DNA of 6,092 nt from Candidatus Methanofastidiosia archaeon (GTDB lineage Archaea > Methanobacteriota_B > Thermococci > Methanofastidiosales > Methanofastidiosaceae), in assembly GCA_003558335.1 (NCBI GenBank), contig PWMA01000112.1, forward strand, positions 1-6,092, read 5' to 3'. The position numbers and the translations under genes are program-made. Of this stretch, positions 1-5,986 are shown piece by piece. The stretch's first letter is position 1, and every line of letters starts with the position of its first letter. The notes beneath the pieces are model-generated. The model had not been told where the DNA came from. It did no database searches and saw only the letters and a program-made list of their open reading frames with translations.

Positions 1-24
1 AAACAAGCTCTAAAGTCAATGTAA
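1..24 (+). CDS. possible 3' end of an upstream gene (partial)
   Basis: Frame 1 reads KQALKSM and then TAA at 22-24, leaving 13 nt before the hemC ATG. A tail of this kind would suit the C-terminal helix of many enzymes, including glutamate-1-semialdehyde aminotransferase, a common hemC neighbour, but seven residues cannot identify a protein. The other plus frames are also possible: frame 2 stops at 11-13, and frame 3 stays open until a TGA at 39-41 that would overlap the hemC ATG as ATGA. Only the frame-1 reading leaves the hemC ribosome binding site (GAGGGT, 29-34) outside the upstream gene. Which frame is real cannot be settled from this window. Confidence 0.25.
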   Translation, partial: KQALKSM

Positions 25-37
25 AGATGAGGGTACA

Positions 38-934
38 ATGAAACTTATTTGCGGTACACGAGGGTCAAAGCTAGCTCTAACCCAAAGTGATGAAGCTATA
101 GAGGAATTATCTAGAAAAACTGGTGTAAAGGTAGAAAAAAAAATAATAAAGACCAAAGGTGACCAGATTCTAGATCTGCCACTGCACAAAATTGGGAGTA
201 AAGGCCTTTTTATTAAAGAGATAGATGATGCCCTTATAAACAATCATATTGATTTTGCAATCCATTCTCTAAAAGATTACCCAACTGAAATCTTGTCTGA
301 ACTTGAAATTTGTGCTATTACAAAAAGAAGGCCGCCTTATGATGGCCTAATCAGTCTTGAGAAATCGCTAGAGGATCTCCCTGAAGAAGCTATTGTTGGC
401 ACCTCCTCATTGAGAAGAAAGTCTGAAATATTTAGAATGCGACCGGATTTAAATCTTAAAGATATAAGGGGAAATCTAGACACAAGGATAAGAAAATTAA
501 AAGAAGGTCAATACGATGCAATAATAGTTGCAGAGGCTGGATTTAAAAGAGTTTATGGAGATATCGATCAAATTGACGAATACAAATTTTCTCGAATAGA
601 AGAAGATAAGATAATCCCGGCTCCAGGCCAAGGAGCACTAGCAATAGTTTGTAGAAAGGATGATTTGAAAATTAAAGAGATATTAAAAAATATAGATGAT
701 GAGAAAACTAAAATTGAAACAAGTTGCGAAAGACAGTTTATGATCGATGTAGGCGGTGGTTGCAATCTTCCAGTTGGAGCACTTTCTTTCATAAAAGAAA
801 ATAGTATAGAACTAAAAGCTTTTGTTGGAAACTTTGAAGGATCTAAATCTGTAAGAGGAGAGATAAAAGGTAATAAGGAAGAATATATAAAGATAGCTAA
901 AGAGCTTGCAAAGAGAGTAAATATTAGAGAGTGA
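38..934 (+). CDS. hemC: Hydroxymethylbilane synthase (porphobilinogen deaminase)
   Basis: This cytoplasmic enzyme polymerises four porphobilinogens into the linear tetrapyrrole hydroxymethylbilane. At 298 aa it has the usual family length. The family signatures appear in order: GTRGSKLALTQ at residues 6-16, KGLFIKE at 55-61, HSLKDYPT at 76-83 (D80 corresponds to the catalytic aspartate, D84 in E. coli), GTSSLRR at 121-127, RGNLDTRIRKL at 144-154, AEAGFKRV at 165-172 and PAPGQGAL at 194-201. C242 in the GGGCNLPVGA stretch is the attachment site for the dipyrromethane cofactor. Substrate-binding arginines R126, R127, R144 and R150 are present, so the enzyme looks intact. The ATG is preceded by GAGGGT at 29-34, and the protein begins right at the first conserved strand, so the start is secure. 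The CobA-HemD fusion begins four bases after its stop, which puts the enzyme and the user of its unstable product in one operon. Confidence 0.97.
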   Translation: MKLICGTRGSKLALTQSDEAIEELSRKTGVKVEKKIIKTKGDQILDLPLHKIGSKGLFIKEIDDALINNHIDFAIHSLKDYPTEILSELEICAITKRRPPYDGLISLEKSLEDLPEEAIVGTSSLRRKSEIFRMRPDLNLKDIRGNLDTRIRKLKEGQYDAIIVAEAGFKRVYGDIDQIDEYKFSRIEEDKIIPAPGQGALAIVCRKDDLKIKEILKNIDDEKTKIETSCERQFMIDVGGGCNLPVGALSFIKENSIELKAFVGNFEGSKSVRGEIKGNKEEYIKIAKELAKRVNIRE

Positions 935-935
935 T
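931..935 (+). promoter_or_regulatory. Ribosome binding site for cobA-hemD TTG start
   Basis: GTGAT, the 3' half of the consensus GGAGGTGAT, spans the hemC TGA stop and sits 3 nt before the TTG at 939; the preceding GAGA adds weak pairing. The spacing is short and the match partial, so translation may depend on coupling to hemC termination. Confidence 0.4.
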
Positions 936-938
936 ATT

Positions 939-2345
939 TTGGTTGTATATATTGTAGGGGCAGGCCCAGGAGACCCAAAATTAATAACAGTAAAGGCTCT
1001 TGAATTAATAAAAAGAGCTGATGTAATTTTATATGATAAACTAGTAAATAAGGATTTACTTTCTTATACAAAAAAAGAATGTATTAAAGTTTATGTTGGA
1101 AAAAAGTCGGAAGGTTCCAGCCAGTTCCAAGATGATATAAATAAAGATCTTATCGATTATGGGAAAAAATTCTCTACAGTTGTAAGATTGAAAGGAGGAG
1201 ACCCTTACATATTCGGGAGAGGCGCAGAAGAGGCTATGGAGCTCTACACTAACAATATCCCTTTTGAAGTTGTTCCTGGTATTTCCTCAACAGTTTCGTG
1301 TCCTATGTATTCAGGTATTCCTCTTTCCTATAGAGAATCGAACTCTGTATTTGCATTTTTAACAGGCCATGAAGCTGAAAACAAGTCTTTTAGTATCAAC
1401 TGGAATAGACTTCCAGACACTCTTATAATAGTCATGGGTGTAAAAAATAGAGCTCAAATAGCTAAAAATTTGATAAATGCAGGATTTGATCCAAAAACTC
1501 CTGTTGCTATAATAAAAAATGGAACAACCTTACTTCAAGAAACTACCGTATGTGATCTAAGTAGCTTAGGAAAAACTCCAGCTGAACCTCCATCGGTAAT
1601 ATTTGTTGGCAAAAATGTACTGTTTAGAGATAAACTTGATTTTTTTGAAAAGAAACTATCTTTAATTAAAGGAAAGGAGATATTTGTTTCAAGAGAGATG
1701 GGTGATGAGCTAGAGTTTATGAAAAAGATGGGTGCATCTGTTTATGGCTACTCTCTTATTGATGTTATTAATATTGATTTCAGATTACCTAACTTAAATG
1801 ATTATGATGTAATAGTACTTACAAGCTCAACGGGTGTTGATAGATTAGGAGATATTGATTTACCAACGGACAAAGAATATTATACCATAGGTCCAAAGAC
1901 AGAAGAAAAGTTGATTGAGAGAGGGGTGTTCCCAAGAAGGCCTGAAAAATATAATTCAAAAGAGCTTGGAAATTTCATGGCATCTGAATTAAAAGAAAGA
2001 AAAAAGATTCTAACACTAAGATCAGAAAACGCCCCAAGTTATCTAGAAGATAGGTTAAAAGATTCACATGATGTAACAAGAATTGATACGTATAGAGTAA
2101 AAATGAGGGAAGATCCGCCAGAAAAAAAGAATTATGATATAGCTTTTATTACAAGCTCCTCAAATGCTTCTGCTTTTAAAAAGATGGGGTTAGCTGCTAA
2201 AGTCATAGTTTCAATAGGGCCTGAAACAACAAAGAGCCTAGTAAAAAACGGTATTGATCCCACAATTGAAGCAGACAATCATACAATTTTTGGCATGCTT
2301 GAAGAGTTATTAGATTATATGATGGGAGGTATTAAGTTTGACTAA
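939..2345 (+). CDS. cobA-hemD: CobA-HemD fusion: uroporphyrinogen-III C-methyltransferase / uroporphyrinogen-III synthase
   Basis: This is a 468-aa two-domain enzyme. Residues 1-240 form a SAM-dependent uroporphyrinogen-III methyltransferase that makes precorrin-2: GAGPGDP at 7-13, RLKGGDPYIFGRG at 83-95, VPGISS at 112-117, GIPLSYR at 126-132 and PPSVIFVG at 217-224. Residues 245-468 form uroporphyrinogen-III synthase, which cyclises hydroxymethylbilane with inversion of ring D. Its two lobes echo each other about 110 residues apart: VIVLTSS (291-297) with IGPKT (317-321), and IAFITSS (401-407) with IGPET (426-430); the C-terminal HTIFGMLEEL is typical. The HemD step comes before the CobA step although the domains lie in the reverse order. 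The reading frame is open throughout, so the fusion is real as sequenced. TTG at 939 is the only plausible start: the first internal ATG (residue 100) would remove the SAM-binding loop. The fusion is known mainly from bacteria such as clostridia, and bacterial origin is possible but untested. Confidence 0.95.
   Translation: MVVYIVGAGPGDPKLITVKALELIKRADVILYDKLVNKDLLSYTKKECIKVYVGKKSEGSSQFQDDINKDLIDYGKKFSTVVRLKGGDPYIFGRGAEEAMELYTNNIPFEVVPGISSTVSCPMYSGIPLSYRESNSVFAFLTGHEAENKSFSINWNRLPDTLIIVMGVKNRAQIAKNLINAGFDPKTPVAIIKNGTTLLQETTVCDLSSLGKTPAEPPSVIFVGKNVLFRDKLDFFEKKLSLIKGKEIFVSREMGDELEFMKKMGASVYGYSLIDVINIDFRLPNLNDYDVIVLTSSTGVDRLGDIDLPTDKEYYTIGPKTEEKLIERGVFPRRPEKYNSKELGNFMASELKERKKILTLRSENAPSYLEDRLKDSHDVTRIDTYRVKMREDPPEKKNYDIAFITSSSNASAFKKMGLAAKVIVSIGPETTKSLVKNGIDPTIEADNHTIFGMLEELLDYMMGGIKFD
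2324..2330 (+). promoter_or_regulatory. Ribosome binding site fixing the TTG start of the ECF S component
   Basis: GGGAGGT lies inside the end of cobA-hemD, 7 nt before the TTG at 2338. This is strong pairing at ideal spacing, and it supports a TTG start with an 8-bp overlap between the two genes rather than a later start. Confidence 0.75.
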
Positions 2346-2850
2346 AATAAAAAATCCTAAATACATAGGCGTAGTTGCAGTTTTTGCTGCTCTTGCATTT
2401 GTAACAACTAGATTTATCCAGATTCCAATACTACAAACTGGAGGTTATCTTAACTTTGGAGAGGCGGTAATTTTTATTTCTGCAATATTTTTTGGACCTG
2501 TTGTCGGAGGTCTAGTTGGTGCTATCGGACCGGCTCTTGCAGATCTAACATCGCCTTATGCTGCCTATGCTCCTTTTACATTTGTTATAAAGGGCATTGA
2601 AGGCTTTGTAGTAGGAAAAATAGCTTTTAATAGTGAAGATAGATATAAAAAAATACTTGCGATAATTGCAGGGGGTAGCATAATGGTTATCGGCTACTTT
2701 GTCGTTCAAATAACGGTGTTTTTAATACCTCCGCCTGTTGCATTAATAGAAGTTCCTTTTAATGTGCTGCAAGTATTAGTTGGAGGAGTAATTGCAATAT
2801 TTGTAACAGAAAAGCTAAAAAAAAGTGTAAACAATATATTCCATAGATAG
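2338..2850 (+). CDS. ECF transporter S component (substrate-binding membrane subunit), substrate unknown
   Basis: This 170-aa integral membrane protein has about six hydrophobic segments, near residues 10-26, 41-53, 55-70, 78-95, 104-128 and 140-157. Its pattern is that of S components of energy-coupling factor vitamin importers of the riboflavin/hydroxymethylpyrimidine type: an alanine-rich first helix (AVFAALAFVTTR, 14-25), GGYLNFGEA at 35-43, GPVVGGLVGAIGPALADL at 53-70, YAPFTFVIKGIEGFVVG at 77-93 and NVLQVLVGG at 142-150. Such proteins bind a vitamin or cofactor precursor and work with a shared T protein and two ATPases, none encoded here, so this is presumably a group II system using an EcfAAT module elsewhere in the genome. 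It overlaps cobA-hemD by 8 bp and is followed after 1 nt by taw3. The operon context raises a corrinoid, tetrapyrrole-precursor or other cofactor substrate, but sequence alone does not show specificity. The family call is firm and the substrate is open. Confidence 0.88.
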   Translation: MTKIKNPKYIGVVAVFAALAFVTTRFIQIPILQTGGYLNFGEAVIFISAIFFGPVVGGLVGAIGPALADLTSPYAAYAPFTFVIKGIEGFVVGKIAFNSEDRYKKILAIIAGGSIMVIGYFVVQITVFLIPPPVALIEVPFNVLQVLVGGVIAIFVTEKLKKSVNNIFHR

Positions 2851-2851
2851 C

Positions 2852-3418
2852 ATGAAAAATAAATCTAGATACCTTGAAGATTTGAAAACATTGATTGAAG
2901 AAGGAGAGGTAGATCTTAGAATAATTGATACCTTAAACATTCTAAACTCCAAAAAATATTACTATACTACTTCAAGTTGTGCAGGTAGATTGATTTTAAT
3001 TGAGCTTGAAGAGATAGGTGGGAAGAAGGAATCAAAATTTATCTTTAAGAGTCATGAGCAGGTAGACTATAAAGATATCTGGAATGCTATAAGTGAATAT
3101 AGGGGAAACAAGATGCTATTCTTATTGATTAACTCTCCCATAATCCATGTAGTTTCTAGAGATCTAGAATCTGCAAAAAAGCTAATAGATGTTTCAAAGG
3201 GATCAGGATTTAAATATTCTTCAGTTTATTCTTTAGGAGAAAAAATTATAGTCGAGATAAAATCAACAGAAAAAATGGATGTTCCAGTTGTAAAGGACGG
3301 AAAGGTATATCCAAACAAAGAGTATGTAGCGATGTTAGTTGAAATGGGTAATATCTTGCTAGATAGAATCAGAAAGAAGATAGAAATTCTCAATGAAAAC
3401 CTAAGATATATAGAATAA
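2852..3418 (+). CDS. taw3: tRNA wybutosine-synthesizing protein 3 (Taw3/TYW3-like methyltransferase)
   Basis: This 188-aa soluble protein matches archaeal Taw3. The family N-methylates N4 of the 7-aminocarboxypropyl-demethylwyosine intermediate at G37 of tRNA-Phe, a late step of wyosine-derivative synthesis after Trm5, Taw1 and Taw2. The clearest signatures are YYTTSSCAGRLILIE at residues 37-51, a conserved-type histidine at 68 after the FIFKS strand, SPIIHVVSRDLESAKKLIDVS at 95-115, then GFKYSSVYSLGEKIIVEI and KMDVPV at 141-146. The C-terminal 155-188 segment is a charged helix. Length is typical of the archaeal form. The ATG follows the S-component stop by 1 nt with no clear Shine-Dalgarno sequence, so translational coupling is likely. 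Its link to tetrapyrrole genes is not functional in any obvious way; both pathways use S-adenosylmethionine. Because TYW3 is restricted to archaea and eukaryotes, it is also good evidence for the kind of organism. Confidence 0.93.
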   Translation: MKNKSRYLEDLKTLIEEGEVDLRIIDTLNILNSKKYYYTTSSCAGRLILIELEEIGGKKESKFIFKSHEQVDYKDIWNAISEYRGNKMLFLLINSPIIHVVSRDLESAKKLIDVSKGSGFKYSSVYSLGEKIIVEIKSTEKMDVPVVKDGKVYPNKEYVAMLVEMGNILLDRIRKKIEILNENLRYIE

Positions 3419-3432
3419 AAAGATAAAATATT
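3415..3432 (-). terminator. T-rich terminator for the ehb operon
   Basis: Read on the minus strand just after the ehbP TAA, this stretch gives TTTT followed by TTTTT, overlapping the end of taw3. It is a weaker tract than the plus-strand one but lies at the right place for termination of the ehb transcript. Inferred from composition and position. Confidence 0.35.
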
Positions 3433-3436
3433 TTAT
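3423..3436. repeat. 14-bp perfect AT-only palindrome at the convergent junction
   Basis: The sequence ATAAAATATTTTAT is its own reverse complement. It covers most of the 14-bp gap between the taw3 and ehbP stops and runs 4 bp into ehbP. With only A-T pairs and no loop, it would form at most a weak hairpin, so it is more likely a by-product of back-to-back A/T runs than a structured RNA. Confidence 0.4.
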
Positions 3437-3447
3437 TTTTTGTTTTT
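3431..3447 (+). terminator. T-rich terminator for the hemC-taw3 operon
   Basis: Runs of 4, 6 and 5 T, broken by one A and one G, begin 13 nt after the taw3 stop. Archaeal RNA polymerase terminates at such non-template T tracts without needing a hairpin. The tract overlaps the end of ehbP on the other strand. Assignment is by composition and position only. Confidence 0.5.
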
Positions 3448-3747
3448 ATCTCTCCTATATGGCACGTCGTATATGCTTAAGTCTTTTAGAGTGTCAGTTT
3501 TTACAATAGATTTAACTTTTTCAAGGGCTGATGCTAATGATTCGTCGTACCCCATTCTGTGTACGACAACTCCGAGCTCCTCATAGCTTTTAACAACGTC
3601 TTCATTGTAAACAGGGATCTCAATTTTAATTGGTTCATCTGTTGGATTGCCAACTATTATATCCCTATAACCTAAATTAGCAACATTTTCTACGATGAAG
3701 CCACCCATATTCTGTACGTCTTTTGGAAAAAGTATAATTTTAGCCAT
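3433..3747 (-). CDS. ehbP: Energy-converting hydrogenase B subunit P
   Basis: This small, soluble 104-aa protein matches the EhbP family of methanogens. It starts AKIILFPKDVQNMGGFIVE (2-20), followed by NLGYRDIIVGNPTDEPIKIE (24-43), the segment I most associate with the family, then IPVYNED and a helical, charged C-terminus ending PYRRDKNKK. It has no cysteines and no membrane segment, so it is probably an accessory or structural protein of the Ehb complex rather than an electron carrier; its precise role is not known. Its ATG abuts the ehbO TAA directly (0 nt), with GGTGAT at 3757-3752 as ribosome binding site 4 nt upstream, so it is cotranscribed and probably coupled to ehbO. It is the last gene of the cluster here. 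Family assignment rests on this motif and on the M-N-O-P gene order. Confidence 0.85.
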   Translation of the reverse strand: MAKIILFPKDVQNMGGFIVENVANLGYRDIIVGNPTDEPIKIEIPVYNEDVVKSYEELGVVVHRMGYDESLASALEKVKSIVKTDTLKDLSIYDVPYRRDKNKK

Positions 3748-4800
3748 TTAAATCACCATAACCAAAGATATTATCATAGCTAGAAATCCAAGTGCTGAAA
3801 ATCCTATTGAAACAGGATATATCTGTTTAAAGGTAAGTATCGGTGAGAATGCTGATACTATTGAAAACAGTATTGGCATTATAATACAAAGTAAACAATG
3901 GACCAAAAGCAGAGGTAAGTTAAGTGTTGGTGGAAGCCCTATAAAGAGTGTTATAAAAACACTGGACATGGCAAATAAAATGGACTGCCTCATTAAGTAG
4001 TATCCTCCTCTGGCCCAAGCTGCATACTCTAAAGAAGGCCCCTCAAGTACGTCTGATTTAGCCTTTTCAATGCTAAATGGATATTCGTTTAGTACCATTA
4101 TGTAGCCAATAAAGTACACAATTCCAGCTAAAAAGCCAGGGAAGGTAAACAAAATTGGTTCTAGATTCAATATTTTTCCAAGATACATTAAATCAATTAT
4201 CCCGCCTGGAAAAACAAATGCAGGATTAAATCCTTGGAACTGGACTATATCGGAAAAGTAAATTGATCTAGCTATTACTACTGGAACAAAAATTGCCACA
4301 TACATTGGGAATGAGCCAATTGTAATAAGTTTAAAGGCTCTGATTACGCTTTGTTGTTCAAAGAATCTTCTATACTCTCCCTTCATTACAGCCCCTTTTA
4401 CCTGATCTGCATATGGCATGCCTACCGATAAAAATGATCTTGATAAGCTGCCTATTGCCATGAACAAGAACTCGATGACTTTAATAAATCCTACAACGAC
4501 CACAACTGTTGCAAATGCATTAATTGGCCACCATTCGGGAGTTGTAAAAAGTACTAAAAAGAACATTACAAATACCCCTATAATTGGGATACTATGAAAC
4601 AGCCGTGGCATTGGGGAATTCGGAGTAATTCTTTGCTTGTATATAAATTTAAAAACTTGCCAAAGTCCTGGAGTCAATATAGGTGGGCCCACTCTCTGTT
4701 GGATTCTAGCCTGAACCTTTCTTTCAAGCCCAGGGATAATAAATCCCGTAGCCAAAACTGCTAGAGGTATGAGCATAGTTATAAGTATAAGTTGGATCAT
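3748..4800 (-). CDS. ehbO: Energy-converting hydrogenase B subunit O (NuoH/HycD-like membrane subunit)
   Basis: This is a 350-aa integral membrane protein of the NuoH/HycD/EchB family. It anchors the hydrogenase module to the membrane and takes part in coupling ion flow to electron transfer. About eight hydrophobic segments are visible, near 3-22, 71-86, 97-119, 164-183, 218-237, 281-297, 303-322 and 333-350. The family loop after helix 1 is clear: ERKVQARIQQRVGPP at 26-40. The acidic cytoplasmic loop equivalent to the NuoH segment before its EY motif is also present, running NEYPFSIEKAKSD (238-250) and then VLEGPSLEY (251-259). E110 lies within a membrane segment, as do conserved glutamates in NuoH relatives. 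The ATG shares one base with the ehbN stop (TAATG), and a near-consensus AGGAGGGGAT at 4814-4805 precedes it, so the start is secure. Assignment to Ehb rather than Eha, Ech or Mbh comes from the flanking ehbN and ehbP. Confidence 0.92.
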   Translation of the reverse strand: MIQLILITMLIPLAVLATGFIIPGLERKVQARIQQRVGPPILTPGLWQVFKFIYKQRITPNSPMPRLFHSIPIIGVFVMFFLVLFTTPEWWPINAFATVVVVVGFIKVIEFLFMAIGSLSRSFLSVGMPYADQVKGAVMKGEYRRFFEQQSVIRAFKLITIGSFPMYVAIFVPVVIARSIYFSDIVQFQGFNPAFVFPGGIIDLMYLGKILNLEPILFTFPGFLAGIVYFIGYIMVLNEYPFSIEKAKSDVLEGPSLEYAAWARGGYYLMRQSILFAMSSVFITLFIGLPPTLNLPLLLVHCLLCIIMPILFSIVSAFSPILTFKQIYPVSIGFSALGFLAMIISLVMVI

Positions 4801-5984
4801 TATAATCCCCTCCTAATTAATGCCTTTAAATCTTCATCCGTGACTATACGCTCTTTTCCGTTTTCAACTACTATAGATCTATTGGTACAAGCTAGACATG
4901 GATCACAACTTGCCATAGCTATCATACCATCAGTTAATTGATCGCCCAGACATGCAACTTCCATCGCAGCTAGGGCAGCTAATGTTGGAGTTCTGTTTTG
5001 ATAGTTTCTAACTCTGCCTGTTTCATCAAGTGCCATAGAGTCATATATTTCCCCTCTAGGCGCTTCAATATAAGAAGCTGTGTACTTCATTTCTTTTAGT
5101 TCAAAGTTTCTGTTTGATACAGGCCCGGAAGGAAGATTTTCAAGAGCTTGGTGAATTATTTTAACAGCCTCTGGCATTTCAAGTGCTCTTGCAATAATTC
5201 TGTCTTTATTGTCTCCATCATCTAAAACGATCACGTTAAAATCAAAGTTTTTTCTATATTCCTTCATTTTGGTTCTATAATCAAAGTCTATACCACTTGC
5301 TCTTCCAGTGGGTCCAGGGGCCGCATATTTGATTGCTTCTTCTTTAGTTAAAACTCCAGTTCCTGTTAACCTTGACATTATCATTGAATCATTTATGACC
5401 CTATTGCCAAATTCTTCTAATTTGATAGTTATCTTAGAAAGTTTATTTTCTAATTGGCTTATCCTATAATCGTCAAGATCGCATCGTGGCCTAATACCTC
5501 CAAGTATAGGAACAGAATAGTGAACTCTGTTACCAGAGATTATATAGAGAAGATCCATTATATCTTCCCTCAAGAGGAAACCTCTCATACATAGGGTCTC
5601 GTGGCCCAATGCCTCAAGATTTTTACCTAAGTAAAGCAGGTGACTGTGAAGCCTCTCAAGTTCAGTCATTATGACTCTGATATAATCAGCTCTTTCCGGA
5701 ACTTTAATTCCAAGACCTCTTTCAACGGCCCTTGTAGAGTTATAAAGGTGAATGTGTGAGCATATCCCACATATTCTCTCAGTTATAATAAGAGCTTTCT
5801 CAACAGGCATGCCTTCCATCATTCTTTCAATGCCTTTGTGGTAAGGATCAAGAGTAAGTTCACAATCTACAATTATCTCATCTTCTACAAAGAATCTTGC
5901 CCTGTAAGGTTCAATCATTGCAGGATGTATTATTCCTATTGGCACTTCAACTTCTGCACTCTCTTTTCGGTGTTTTTCTCCCAC
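4800..5984 (-). CDS. ehbN: Energy-converting hydrogenase B subunit N, [NiFe] hydrogenase large subunit
   Basis: This is the catalytic large subunit of a group 4 membrane-bound [NiFe] hydrogenase, which couples ion flow to reduction of low-potential ferredoxin by H2. Both nickel-binding cysteine pairs are present: ERICGICSHIH at 69-79 (C72, C75) and DPCLACTNR at 361-369 (C363, C366). The usual APRGE (308-312) and NRTPT (330-334) stretches lie between. About 25 residues follow the arginine after the second pair, so C-terminal cleavage by a maturation protease is expected. The family GYxHRGIE region reads DPYHKGIE (46-53), a conservative H-K-G variant. I chose GTG at 5984 (394 aa): GAGGTG at 5996-5991 lies 6 nt before it. 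The alternative GTG at 5993 (397 aa) falls inside that ribosome binding site and would overlap the ehbM stop. The gene overlaps ehbO by one base. Confidence 0.93.
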   Translation of the reverse strand: MGEKHRKESAEVEVPIGIIHPAMIEPYRARFFVEDEIIVDCELTLDPYHKGIERMMEGMPVEKALIITERICGICSHIHLYNSTRAVERGLGIKVPERADYIRVIMTELERLHSHLLYLGKNLEALGHETLCMRGFLLREDIMDLLYIISGNRVHYSVPILGGIRPRCDLDDYRISQLENKLSKITIKLEEFGNRVINDSMIMSRLTGTGVLTKEEAIKYAAPGPTGRASGIDFDYRTKMKEYRKNFDFNVIVLDDGDNKDRIIARALEMPEAVKIIHQALENLPSGPVSNRNFELKEMKYTASYIEAPRGEIYDSMALDETGRVRNYQNRTPTLAALAAMEVACLGDQLTDGMIAMASCDPCLACTNRSIVVENGKERIVTDEDLKALIRRGL

Positions 5985-5986
5985 TC

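Noticed and set aside
16..243. Minus-strand open frame of 75 codons
   Set aside because: It is antisense to the 5' end of hemC, with no recognisable motif.
568..1071. Minus-strand open frame of 167 codons across hemC and the cobA start
   Set aside because: It lies opposite two well-supported genes, has a biased serine/leucine-rich composition and resembles no family; it is a shadow of the coding strand.
1800..2250. Repeated TSS and IGPxT motifs within the second half of the fusion, suggesting a recent duplication
   Set aside because: This is the ancient two-lobed symmetry of uroporphyrinogen-III synthase; outside the motifs the two halves differ too much to be a recent repeat.
3419..3432. 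A small RNA or promoter in the convergent gap
   Set aside because: It is only 14 bp and almost pure A/T, with no structure or box motif; termination explains it better.
3748..5984. The minus-strand genes as complex I (NuoD/NuoH/NuoB)
   Set aside because: The large subunit keeps both nickel-binding cysteine pairs (RICGIC and DPCLAC), which complex I has lost, and EhbP lies downstream.
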